Source of the DNA: Desulfuromusa sp.
Lineage (GTDB): Bacteria; Desulfobacterota; Desulfuromonadia; Desulfuromonadales; Geopsychrobacteraceae
DNA length: 64,000 nucleotides
NCBI GenBank assembly: GCA_016744675.1
Contig: JADGDX010000005.1
Coordinates: forward strand, 1-64,000
Reading direction: 5' to 3'
The position numbers and the translations under genes are program-made. Shown piece by piece: positions 54,783 to 63,484 of this stretch (the stretch's first letter is position 1; every line of letters begins with the position of its first letter). The notes under the pieces were generated by a model. The model was not told where the DNA came from and made no database searches. It saw only the letters and a program-made list of their open reading frames with translations.

Positions 54783-55145
54783 ATGAAATCCAAAAACAAC
54801 TCGCCACTCTATCAATCTATTTATGATCTTGTCCGTCAGATCCCATCAGGCTCTGTGACAACGTATGGGGCAATCGCCAAACAAGTTCGTTGCTCTGCTC
54901 GTAGCGTGGGATTTGCCATGGCCGCCCTGCCCCCCGGCAACAATATTCCTTGGCAGCGTGTTATCAACAGTCAAGGAAGAATCAGCCAACGCAGTGATGG
55001 GGAAGGAAATATCCTTCAGCATGATCTTCTCAGTATCGAGGGAATTCAATTTAATAAGACAGGGCGAATTGACTTGAAAAACTGCAGTTGGGACATTGCG
55101 AACTATGTGGAAGCTTCAGAAAAGAAACGGGATAAACATTCTTGA
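54783..55145 (+). CDS. Alkyltransferase-like protein (ATL)
   Basis: This 120-residue protein has the fold of the DNA-binding domain of O6-alkylguanine transferases (SGSVTTYGAIAKQVRCSARSVGFAMAALPPGNNIPWQRVINSQGRIS). The acceptor cysteine of PCHRV is replaced by tryptophan (PWQRV, Trp57). ATLs bind O6-alkylguanine without repairing it and hand the lesion to nucleotide excision repair. A catalytically complete paralogue is encoded at 245-1117. Confidence 0.92.
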   Translation: MKSKNNSPLYQSIYDLVRQIPSGSVTTYGAIAKQVRCSARSVGFAMAALPPGNNIPWQRVINSQGRISQRSDGEGNILQHDLLSIEGIQFNKTGRIDLKNCSWDIANYVEASEKKRDKHS

Positions 55146-55676
55146 ATTGCCCTTATAGACCCTATACTCTTCCCCCCAAAAAGCGACATTCTCACCCTCT
55201 TCGACCTTAGCTGTCAAAAAAAGGGCGAGAGAGACCAAACTCACAACAACAAGGGTCAATAAATCAATTCGCTTCAAAAATGCACCCCACGCCAATAACA
55301 ACAGAGACGTGTACATCGGATGACGGATATAGCGATATAACCCATCAACAACAAGAAATTGGGTGTTTTCAAAAAACAGATTTTCAGGAGATGATTGGCG
55401 AACACTCTGTCCACCAAAGCGGCGTAAAACGCCCAGCCCATGAATCACCAAAACCACCGAAATAAAAAGTAATAGCCAAGAAAGACATTGCCATCCAGAA
55501 AAGGGGCGTTCAAACCAAACAGGCTGATTGTACAGAACGAGGCAAGCAATACCCTCAAAAGCGAAGTAGCGATAGAATCCATGAGAGCGCGGATTACACA
55601 GCGATCGCCAAGACACAATTGTCAAGAAAATGGTAGCGATGACAAAAACAACTAAACGCAGTACAATTGAATCCAA
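55116..55676 (-). CDS. Membrane methyltransferase, ICMT/PEMT family
   Basis: This 186-residue integral membrane protein has about five helices and the SAM-binding signature GLYRYIRHPMYTSLLLLAWGAF followed by EEGENVAFWGEEYRVYKG, as in isoprenylcysteine carboxyl and phospholipid N-methyltransferases. The substrate is unknown. It is convergent with, and overlaps by 30 bases, the ATL gene. Confidence 0.8.
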   Translation of the reverse strand: MDSIVLRLVVFVIATIFLTIVSWRSLCNPRSHGFYRYFAFEGIACLVLYNQPVWFERPFSGWQCLSWLLLFISVVLVIHGLGVLRRFGGQSVRQSSPENLFFENTQFLVVDGLYRYIRHPMYTSLLLLAWGAFLKRIDLLTLVVVSLVSLALFLTAKVEEGENVAFWGEEYRVYKGNSRMFIPFLF

Positions 55677-55743
55677 TTTGACATTTTCTCCAGCTTAAAT
55701 CATGACGTCACAATGAGCCGTCAGCCTGACCTTGGATAATAAC

Positions 55744-56634
55744 ATGAATGATTCTCAGCCCGAGCAACAAAATACCCCGACTGATAACTATGAGCAGATC
55801 AACATACAGCCACAGAAAAAAAGCTTGCTGCGCAAATTAGGTCCCATTGGCCTCCTTCTATTTTATCTTTTTGGCAAACTAAAATATTTGGGAGTCATTC
55901 TGCAGATTGGCAAGTTCAAAACCTTCATTACCATGCTGATCAGCATCTGGGCTTATGCCATGTTTTGGGGTTGGCCTTTTGCGGTTGGTTTTGTCGCGCT
56001 GTTATTTATTCACGAGATGGGACATGTTGCCGCGTTACGGATGCAAGGGATCAAAGCAACAGCGCCAATGTTCATCCCCTTTATGGGAGCCTTTATCGGC
56101 ATGAAACAGATGCCAAAAGATGCTTTTGCCGAAGCGGTAATGGCCTATGGCGGTCCACTCCTTGGCACTCTGGGGGCAATTGTCTGCGCCGTTATCGGTC
56201 TACTCACGGACAATCCTTTCTGGTACGCATTGGCCATGACAGGTTTTTTACTCAACCTATTCAATCTACTGCCGATCTCCCCCCTCGACGGAGGTCGTAT
56301 CATCGGTATCATCAGCCCCAAACTTTGGATTGTTGGCTTAATCGGAGCCATTGCCCTTTTTTATTACACCTGGTCTCCAATTATTGGCCTGATTATTCTC
56401 ATGGGGAGTTTTCAGATATACTCATCGACAAAACGTTCCTCAGCAGAAAAATCACGATATTATGCGGTCAGCCCAGGAAAACGAATTGGGATGGGGTTAG
56501 CTTTTCTGGCATTGCTAGCTGTCACATCGATTGGAATGGTCGCCATGCAAATCCCTCTTAATAACTTTCAACAACATGGACATTTCACCCAGGAACCAAT
56601 AGAAGACAACAGCACACTGATCAAAATTCGCTAA
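55744..56634 (+). CDS. Site-2-type intramembrane metalloprotease (M50)
   Basis: This 296-residue polytopic membrane protein has the zinc motif HEMGH (LLFIHEMGHVAALRMQG) and the third ligand in NLLPISPLDGGRI. The N-terminal ~45 residues are polar and Gln/Asn-rich. No PDZ domain is visible. The ATG at 55744 is preferred to the TTG of the ORF track. The substrate is unknown. Confidence 0.88.
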   Translation: MNDSQPEQQNTPTDNYEQINIQPQKKSLLRKLGPIGLLLFYLFGKLKYLGVILQIGKFKTFITMLISIWAYAMFWGWPFAVGFVALLFIHEMGHVAALRMQGIKATAPMFIPFMGAFIGMKQMPKDAFAEAVMAYGGPLLGTLGAIVCAVIGLLTDNPFWYALAMTGFLLNLFNLLPISPLDGGRIIGIISPKLWIVGLIGAIALFYYTWSPIIGLIILMGSFQIYSSTKRSSAEKSRYYAVSPGKRIGMGLAFLALLAVTSIGMVAMQIPLNNFQQHGHFTQEPIEDNSTLIKIR

Positions 56635-56761
56635 AAACTTATAGCCTAGGTGAGCTCATTCCTCAAAAGAGGATTCTCTCCATGTCCTGCCATAGATTTT
56701 CAAAATCTTTTTTGCTAATCTTCCGGCAGCACAAAATAGCCCTTAAACATAAGGACATAAA

Positions 56762-57139
56762 ATGAAATCGCAAGACAAAATACTCCTCTACGGGTTCACG
56801 GCCTTCAGTGTCATCATTTCATTCCTGTTCGTTTTTTATGCCGTCACTGTCAACTTTAGTAGCGACGCCTCTCAATGGCTGAAGACCTTCTCCTATGTCG
56901 CTGGTGGGTACGGTTTGTTTAATATTTACATCCTAAGCTGGGCATGGCGCACTCAAGCCGAATTGGCTTCTAAAATTGACCTTGTTATTGCCGCATGTTT
57001 TTTCGGAGTTTTCATCATGGATACCGTACGCGAAGGTTTTTCTGGCGGGATGACAACAATTGGCGGAATAATTGGGCTTGCGATAGTCTTGCTTATTAAC
57101 TGGTTTGCAGTCAAAAAAGCATGCCAGAGGGAGGTCTAA
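56762..57139 (+). CDS. Hypothetical membrane protein, four helices
   Basis: This 125-residue protein has four predicted transmembrane segments (about 8-28, 42-62, 70-88 and 95-115). No family is recognised. Confidence 0.6.
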   Translation: MKSQDKILLYGFTAFSVIISFLFVFYAVTVNFSSDASQWLKTFSYVAGGYGLFNIYILSWAWRTQAELASKIDLVIAACFFGVFIMDTVREGFSGGMTTIGGIIGLAIVLLINWFAVKKACQREV

Positions 57140-57152
57140 ACTTCTCCCTTAA

Positions 57153-57168
57153 TATTCATTTTTGAATA
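57153..57168. promoter_or_regulatory. Upstream activating sequence TATTCA-N4-TGAATA
   Basis: A perfect 6-4-6 inverted repeat with the same geometry as TATGCA-N4-TGCATA at 44771 lies 112 bases upstream of the sigma-54 promoter. Confidence 0.55.
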
Positions 57169-57279
57169 AAATATTTGTATTTGAATTTTTCTTGATCGGA
57201 CCACTCTCCGCACAACCACATGAGTAGTAGTTTTATTCATAAATTCAGCATGTTAACTATCAACTCAATTCATCCCTAT

Positions 57280-57294
57280 TGGCACTCAAATTGC
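57280..57294 (+). promoter_or_regulatory. Sigma-54 promoter of the glycyl radical enzyme
   Basis: TGGCAC-TCAAA-TTGC is a perfect consensus and lies 59 bases before the ATG. Confidence 0.87.
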
Positions 57295-57353
57295 TATTAA
57301 CTTATCAAAAGAACAGATCTCGCTCATGACTCATTTTGACAAAAGGTATTGCA

Positions 57354-59810
57354 ATGAAAAGAATTGACGACCACAAGGCCTCTCCGGAACGCGGTCCCGC
57401 ATGTGAGGGCAACTATTACCCCAAAACCAGAGCAGAAGAAACTCCGGGGATGAACATACGCATTCAACGCCTGCGTCAACTCAGCGTGGATAGCGAACCC
57501 AGCCTGTCAATCGAACGTGCTATTCACGAAACGGCCTTTTACAAAGAAAATCACGGCAAATTTTCAACTCCCGTGCTTCGTGCCATGAATTTTCATGATC
57601 ATTGCCAAAAGAAAACCCTTTATCTAGGCAACGATGAACTCATTGTCGGAGAGCGTGGCCCCAAACCCAAAGCAGTCCCAACCTTTCCTGAACTCACTTG
57701 CCACAGCGTTGAAGACTTTCATGTCCTCAACACAAGAGAGCAGCAACGCTACACAATCAGTCAGGACGACATCGGGACCTATGCCAAAGAAGTTATCCCC
57801 TACTGGCAAGGAAAAACAATTCGCGAGCGCATCTTTAGCCATGTCCCAAAAGAATGGCAAGCAGCTTACGAAGCCGGATTATTCACAGAATTCATGGAAC
57901 AGCGTGCTCCCGGACATACAGCCCTTGACGGGCAGATATACTCAAAAGGAATGGTCGATTTCAAAAAGCAGATTGCCTCTGAGATCGATTCCCTTGACTA
58001 CCTCAATGATCCGGAAGCAACTGACAAGGCGGAAGAGCTCAAAGCAATGGCGATCTCTTGTGACGCAGTGATACTTTTTGCCGAACGCCATGCTGATCAT
58101 GCAGAAATGCTAGCAAAGCACGAAAAAAAACCACAACGCATTGCAGAGCTGGAAAAGATAGCCGAAACATGTCGGTGGGTTCCAGCCCATGCCCCACGAA
58201 CCTTTCAAGAAGCCATTCAGATGTACTGGTTTGTCCATTTAGGGACAATCACTGAACTCAATGGCTGGGATGCCATGAACCCGGGGCACTTCGACCAACA
58301 TCTGGCTCCCTTCTACAATACAGAAGTCGCCGCAGGAACTCTGACTCGTGAGCAAGCCAAAGAGCTGCTGTGTTGTTTTTGGATCAAAGTCAACAACCAT
58401 CCAGCACCTCCAAAGGTTGGAATTACAGCACGGGAAAGTGGCACCTACAACGACTTTACCAATATCAATATTGGCGGCATCAACGTTGAAGGAAAAGATG
58501 CTGTCAGTGATGTCTCCTATCTCATGCTTGAGATCGTTGAGGAGCTCCACATTCTTCAACCGGGGAGCTCCGTTCACATCAGCAGCAAAACACCTGACCG
58601 CTTCCTTAATGCCGCTTGCAGTGTCATCCGTCAAGGACATGGATACCCTTCTATTTTTAACCCAGACATCTATACAGTTGAATTAATGCGGCAGGGGAAA
58701 TCACTACAAGACGCCAGAGAAGGTGGCTGCAGTGGTTGCATTGAAGTCGGCGCTTTTGGCAAAGAAGCATTTGTGTTAACGGGATACCTTAACGTGCCGA
58801 AAGTTCTTGAAATCACGTTGAACAACGGGATTGACCCTCTTAGCGGAAAAAAAGTGGGAATAGAAACAGGCGACCCTTGCGACTTTACCAGCTACCAAGA
58901 ACTCTATGAAGCATTCCACAAACAACTGAATTTCATCGTCGACACTAAAATCCGGGTCAGCAATTATATTGACCGAATGTTCGCCAAGTATGCTCCTGCA
59001 CCGTTTCTTTCCGTTGTCATAGAAGACTGCATCAGCAAAGGAAAAGATTATTATGATGCCGGTCCACGCTATAACACCAACTATATCCAATGCACCGGGC
59101 TCGGGACAGTCACAGACAGCTTAGCGGCATTAAAAAAACATGCCTTCGACAAACAAACCTTCAGCATGCAGCAGATTCTTGATGCCGTATTAAAAGATTT
59201 CGAGGGAGAAGAATTTCTCCGTCAGACCATCATCAATAAAACGCCTTTCTTTGGCAACGATGATGACTATGCCGATGACATCGCCTTGAAGATCTATCAT
59301 GACCTTCTCTCCGCCATTGATGGCAAACCCAATGTCAAAGGGGAGGCTTTTCACCTTAATATGCTCTCAACAACCTGCCACATCTATTTTGGCAAAGTGA
59401 TGGGAGCCACCCCCAACGGACGTTTTGCTGGAAAATCGATCTCTGACGGGACATCTCCCTCCCACGGAGCCGACACCCATGGCCCTTCAGCAGTGATCAG
59501 GTCATTGACTAAGCTAGATCATACCATGTCGGGTGGCACTCTCCTTAACCAGAGGTTCTTGCCAAGTCTGCTCAAGCGAGATGAAGATATTGTCAAGTTA
59601 GGACAATTAGTCCGCAGCTATTTCACCCTTGGCGGCCATCATATTCAGTTTAATATTGTCGACACAGCGACCCTGCATGCCGCCCAGGAAAACCCCGAGG
59701 ATTATAAAGACCTGCTGGTGCGTATGGCAGGATATAGCGATTATTTCAATGATATGAACAGTGATCTACAACAGGAAGTGATTGAACGAACGGAAAATGA
59801 AGCCTTCTAA
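57354..59810 (+). CDS. Glycyl radical enzyme, probable trans-4-hydroxy-L-proline dehydratase
   Basis: This oxygen-sensitive radical enzyme is 818 residues long. The active-site Cys462 and Glu464 lie in GGCSGCIEVGAFGKEAF, and the glycyl radical Gly793 in VRMAGYSDYF near the C-terminus. A Cys-x-Glu pair marks the dehydratase/lyase branch, not pyruvate formate-lyase (CC). The GGCSGC[VI]E...GKEA[FY]VLTGYLN.PK.LE.TLNNG stretch agrees with what I recall of hydroxyproline dehydratase. No microcompartment genes occur, which argues against choline, glycerol or propanediol enzymes. The product P5C would feed pruA, 11 kb upstream. The start at 57354 follows AAAGG; the TTG of the ORF track is rejected. 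The exact substrate is uncertain. Confidence 0.75.
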   Translation: MKRIDDHKASPERGPACEGNYYPKTRAEETPGMNIRIQRLRQLSVDSEPSLSIERAIHETAFYKENHGKFSTPVLRAMNFHDHCQKKTLYLGNDELIVGERGPKPKAVPTFPELTCHSVEDFHVLNTREQQRYTISQDDIGTYAKEVIPYWQGKTIRERIFSHVPKEWQAAYEAGLFTEFMEQRAPGHTALDGQIYSKGMVDFKKQIASEIDSLDYLNDPEATDKAEELKAMAISCDAVILFAERHADHAEMLAKHEKKPQRIAELEKIAETCRWVPAHAPRTFQEAIQMYWFVHLGTITELNGWDAMNPGHFDQHLAPFYNTEVAAGTLTREQAKELLCCFWIKVNNHPAPPKVGITARESGTYNDFTNINIGGINVEGKDAVSDVSYLMLEIVEELHILQPGSSVHISSKTPDRFLNAACSVIRQGHGYPSIFNPDIYTVELMRQGKSLQDAREGGCSGCIEVGAFGKEAFVLTGYLNVPKVLEITLNNGIDPLSGKKVGIETGDPCDFTSYQELYEAFHKQLNFIVDTKIRVSNYIDRMFAKYAPAPFLSVVIEDCISKGKDYYDAGPRYNTNYIQCTGLGTVTDSLAALKKHAFDKQTFSMQQILDAVLKDFEGEEFLRQTIINKTPFFGNDDDYADDIALKIYHDLLSAIDGKPNVKGEAFHLNMLSTTCHIYFGKVMGATPNGRFAGKSISDGTSPSHGADTHGPSAVIRSLTKLDHTMSGGTLLNQRFLPSLLKRDEDIVKLGQLVRSYFTLGGHHIQFNIVDTATLHAAQENPEDYKDLLVRMAGYSDYFNDMNSDLQQEVIERTENEAF

Positions 59811-59896
59811 GCCCCACTGGTGTAATTTACGCCTTTGACTGCCTCCCCCCTTTGCCAGCGCTGGAGTGGAGCAAATATTTGACGATTAAGCGAGGA

Positions 59897-60246
59897 ATGT
59901 TTGAGCCGCAGGCGAGTTTTGCGAGCGCGTCAATTATTTACAGAACGGAAGGAACCTGCCGCAGGCAGGCGGGAGCATCGGGGTCGCTTTCTTTTGGTTC
60001 CGTTTTCTTTGTCGATACAAAGAAAATGAACTCGGCTGGCGGGCCGAACCCCGCCGGTCCTGACTTTTACTTTCGTATAAAGTGAAGGATAAAGGTTGCG
60101 GGGATGCGCCCCCGCACGTCGCTTTACTCTTTTGTACACCACAAAAGAGTAAACAGAAAAAGGTGCCAGAATTCCTTGCCCTTCGGGTACCCTCCATTAC
60201 ACTGCACTTTACAGCGAAGAAAAAAACTCGCCTTTGGCTCAAACAT
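59897..60246. mobile_element. MITE-like noncoding element with 24-bp terminal inverted repeats
   Basis: The ends ATGTTTGAGCCGCAGGCGAGTTTT (left) and ATGTTTGAGCCAAAGGCGAGTTTT (right, reverse complement) match at 22 of 24 positions. Inside are alternating GC-rich hairpins (ggcgggccgaaccccgcc, tgcggggatgcgcccccgca) and AT-rich hairpins (TTTTCTTTGT/ACAAAGAAAA, TTTACTCTTTTGT/ACAAAAGAGTAAA). The ORFs listed there are products of these repeats. It separates the glycyl radical enzyme from its activase. Confidence 0.7.
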
Positions 60247-60334
60247 TTTTCTTCGAATTCCTGTAAGGTTCCGTTTCTCTCCGGCGGCGTCACACGGGTT
60301 GGAAGAGCAACAATAAAAAAGCAAAGGACACCCC

Positions 60335-61243
60335 GTGCTACAACCTCTTATTTTCGACATCAAACGCTACGCCATTAATGATGGTCCCGGCATCCGGATC
60401 ACCATTTTCTTGAAAGGGTGCCCTCTTCATTGCATTTGGTGCCACAACCCAGAAAGCATCTCACCTAAACCACAAAAAACGTATCATGCCGACAAATGCA
60501 TCGGCTGTGGTGAATGCGCCAAAGCGTGCCCACATCAAGCCTGCATCTTAACGTCCGAAGGAATTATCACTGATCCAGAGAGATGTGATCTAGCAGGTCA
60601 CTGTGCAGAGGTTTGCCCAACCCTAGCCACAGAGATGTCCGGTTACTACAAATCAATCCCTGAACTTCTGGAAATTATCGAAAAAGAACGTCCTCTGTTT
60701 GATCAGTCGGGAGGAGGAGTGACCTTTTCAGGCGGAGAACCTCTCCTTTTTCCTAACTACTTGAATGAAATCCTTACAGCCTGCGGTGAGAAGCAGATCC
60801 ATCGGACTATTGACACCAGCGGCCAAGCCAAAACAGAAAATCTCCTAAAGATCGCCGAACAAACCGATTTATTTCTTTATGATTTAAAGCTGATGGACGC
60901 CTCCAAACACAAAGCCTATACCGGCAAAAGCAATGAACTCATTCTCTCTAATCTTGTCACCCTGGCAGAAACTGGAGTCGATATTCAAATCCGCATCCCG
61001 CTTATTAAAGGGGTTAATTCGGACCGAGAGAATATCGAAGCATCTGCCGCCTTTATCAGCAAACTTGCAGGAGAGAAAAAGAGTGTCAATCTGCTTCCCT
61101 ACCATGATATAGCCTCACATAAATATCAAAAGCTAGGAAAACCCCATCACGTCGATAACTTGCTAGAACCTGACCAAATTGACTTAAGACAGGCGATTGA
61201 CTGCTTTACAGCTCACGACCTTCTCACCATTGTTGGCGGTTAA
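60335..61243 (+). CDS. Glycyl radical enzyme activating enzyme (radical SAM)
   Basis: This 302-residue radical SAM protein abstracts a hydrogen from Gly793 of the neighbouring enzyme. It has CPLHCIWC (CxxxCxxC) for the SAM cluster, then a two-cluster ferredoxin insert (CIGCGECAKACPHQAC and CDLAGHCAEVCP), then the FSGGEPLLFP SAM-binding segment. Its GTG start follows AAGG. The ferredoxin insert is typical of activases for non-PFL glycyl radical enzymes. Confidence 0.93.
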   Translation: MLQPLIFDIKRYAINDGPGIRITIFLKGCPLHCIWCHNPESISPKPQKTYHADKCIGCGECAKACPHQACILTSEGIITDPERCDLAGHCAEVCPTLATEMSGYYKSIPELLEIIEKERPLFDQSGGGVTFSGGEPLLFPNYLNEILTACGEKQIHRTIDTSGQAKTENLLKIAEQTDLFLYDLKLMDASKHKAYTGKSNELILSNLVTLAETGVDIQIRIPLIKGVNSDRENIEASAAFISKLAGEKKSVNLLPYHDIASHKYQKLGKPHHVDNLLEPDQIDLRQAIDCFTAHDLLTIVGG

Positions 61244-61254
61244 AACTCAACGTC

Positions 61255-62580
61255 ATGAATCCTAAAGAGACCCTCAGCTACCAACAAATTTTTCTTTTCT
61301 GGCTTCCATTGGCCGCAACCTGGCTCATGATGTCGGTAGAGGGGCCATTTTTGGCAGCCATCATTGCCCGATTGGCTGCTGAAAAAATAAATCTCGCAGC
61401 ATATGGTGTAGCTTTTGCCTTTGCTCTGATTGCCGAATCACCAATTATTATGCTGATGAGTGCCAGCACAGCCTTGTGCCGCAGTCGGGAAAGCTACCTA
61501 AAACTTAGAACATTCTCCCTGGTCCTTAGTGTTAGCGTGACCCTCTTATTGGCGATATTTCTTGTGCCACAAATTTTCAATCTGGTGATCATCAAATTAA
61601 TTGGGCTCCCTAGCGAAATTGCAAACCTGATCCACACGGCACTGATCTTTCTACTTCCCTGGCCTGGAGCCATTGGAATCCGCCGCTTTTACCAGGGGAT
61701 TCTCATCGCCCAGCACCAGACAAAGCGGGTAGCGGTTTCCACCCTGGCACGCCTGATCAGTATGTCTGGATGTGCCTTTACCCTCTTTTTTTATAGCTCT
61801 TTTCCGGGAGCTATTATTGGTGCGATGTCTCTTTCTGCTGGGGTCATAGCAGAAGCACTGCTAACGCGATATCTGGCGCGCCAGGCCATTACAGACATCT
61901 TGCACACCGACCTGACGGCAGAAACACAACTCAGCTACCGAGAGATCTGTAGTTATTATCTCCCCCTCGCCCTAACTCCTTTTATCGGCCTATCAATTCA
62001 CCCCATGGTCACTTTCTTTCTTGGTAAAAGTCGTGACCCCCTTGAATCTCTCGCTGTCATGCCGGTCATCTATGGCTTAACTTTTGTCTTTCGGGCCATC
62101 GGCCTCTCCTATCAAGAAGTCGCCATTGCATTGCTTGGAGAAAATCAGGGCAACTACAGAAAAGTCAGAAACGTTGCTGTTATCCTCGGGATATCAACTT
62201 CGGCATGTCTCTCTCTGATCGCCTTCACACCGCTGAGTGGCTTCTGGTTTGAGAATCTTTCCGGACTCAATGAACGACTCAGTCAATTTGCTATCCTTCC
62301 ACTTCAAATTGTTGCCATTTTTCCCGCACTCACTGTCCTCATCTGTTTTCAGCGTTCGGTTTTGATAGTCACCAGAGTCACCAATCCAATTTCTCTTTCA
62401 ACCGCCATTGAAGCCACTGGAATCTTTTCTGTTTTATTACTTTCAATGTTATATTTCCCCTTACCCGGCGTTGTTGCAGCATCGATTGCATACGTAACAG
62501 GACGACTGTTGGCCATCGCAGCACTACAACGGCCCCTAAAACCACAACTAACAATTCTCACATCTAAAGGAAACACCTAA
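61255..62580 (+). CDS. MATE/ANKH-like polytopic transporter
   Basis: This 441-residue protein has about twelve hydrophobic segments and internal pseudo-repeat organisation (two halves each starting with YxxIxxFWLPLA/YREICSYYLPLAL). It resembles the multidrug/oligosaccharidyl-lipid flippase superfamily and bacterial relatives of the ANKH exporter. The substrate is unknown. It starts 11 bases after the activase, so it is likely in the same operon and may move a substrate or product of the glycyl radical pathway. Confidence 0.65.
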   Translation: MNPKETLSYQQIFLFWLPLAATWLMMSVEGPFLAAIIARLAAEKINLAAYGVAFAFALIAESPIIMLMSASTALCRSRESYLKLRTFSLVLSVSVTLLLAIFLVPQIFNLVIIKLIGLPSEIANLIHTALIFLLPWPGAIGIRRFYQGILIAQHQTKRVAVSTLARLISMSGCAFTLFFYSSFPGAIIGAMSLSAGVIAEALLTRYLARQAITDILHTDLTAETQLSYREICSYYLPLALTPFIGLSIHPMVTFFLGKSRDPLESLAVMPVIYGLTFVFRAIGLSYQEVAIALLGENQGNYRKVRNVAVILGISTSACLSLIAFTPLSGFWFENLSGLNERLSQFAILPLQIVAIFPALTVLICFQRSVLIVTRVTNPISLSTAIEATGIFSVLLLSMLYFPLPGVVAASIAYVTGRLLAIAALQRPLKPQLTILTSKGNT

Positions 62581-62584
62581 CTCC

Positions 62585-63484
62585 ATGAGTAATCAGCAGC
62601 CCCAATCACTTAACGGACATTGGTTTGTCATCGGCGCAGCCCTTCTCTGGGGAACCACGGGAACAGCCCAAGCTTTTGCCCCAGCGGGTTTCGACCCCAG
62701 AGTCATCGGTGCATTACGGCTACTGATTGGTGGGATAGCCTTGCTTCTTCTGGCGATCAAAAGAAAAGAACTGGGCAAATTCAGTGATTGGAAACTTCGC
62801 CCGCTGTTTCTGGCAGCAGCTTTTACCGCCTGTTATCAGCTCTGCTTTTTTGCTGCAGTCGCAAAAACCGGGGTTGCCGTCGGAACCATTATTGGGATTG
62901 GTAGCGCTCCCATTGCCGGAGGCTTGCTAGGATTATTCTTTCGCGGAGAACGACCAGGAAAACGTTGGATTATTGCAACAGTGTTGGCAATTTCTGGTTG
63001 TTCTTTACTCAGTTTCAGCGGAGGAGAGGTCGCCATCGATCCCTTCGGCATCCTTCTGGCTCTTGGCGCTGGGCTCTCTTATGCCGCCTATACTCTCATG
63101 ATCAAAGGACTCCTAGAAGAACATGCCCCCAATGCGATTATGGCCATTGTTGTCTGTCTTGGTGCGGTCATGCTTTCACCTGTTCTGTTTCAGATTGACT
63201 TTAATTGGCTTCTGCAACCCCGATCCATTGGTGTTGTTCTCCACTTAGGTCTTGCAAGCATGGCACTTTCTTACTGGCTGTTTGCCAGAGGGTTGCACAC
63301 CGTACAGGTTGGAACCGCTGTCACTCTATCACTCGCAGAGCCAATGACAGCAGCGACTTTTGGAATTCTACTTCTTGGCGAGCAACTCAACGCTCAGGCA
63401 TTTTTGGGAATCAGCTTAATATTTTTTGGGTTGGTCGTGCTCGTTGTGAAAGGGCGGAAGAAACCCTCTGAGGTGAATCAATGA
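62585..63484 (+). CDS. EamA-family (DMT) transporter
   Basis: This 299-residue protein has ten predicted helices in two EamA repeats (ALLWGTTGTAQAFAP... and GLSYAAYTLMIKGLL...). The family exports amino acids and metabolites. It starts 4 bases after the MATE-like gene and overlaps the next gene as ATGA. Confidence 0.88.
   Translation: MSNQQPQSLNGHWFVIGAALLWGTTGTAQAFAPAGFDPRVIGALRLLIGGIALLLLAIKRKELGKFSDWKLRPLFLAAAFTACYQLCFFAAVAKTGVAVGTIIGIGSAPIAGGLLGLFFRGERPGKRWIIATVLAISGCSLLSFSGGEVAIDPFGILLALGAGLSYAAYTLMIKGLLEEHAPNAIMAIVVCLGAVMLSPVLFQIDFNWLLQPRSIGVVLHLGLASMALSYWLFARGLHTVQVGTAVTLSLAEPMTAATFGILLLGEQLNAQAFLGISLIFFGLVVLVVKGRKKPSEVNQ

Noticed and set aside
59852-60378. Several short ORFs between the glycyl radical enzyme and activase
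   Set aside because: They are translations of inverted repeats and hairpins in the MITE-like element.
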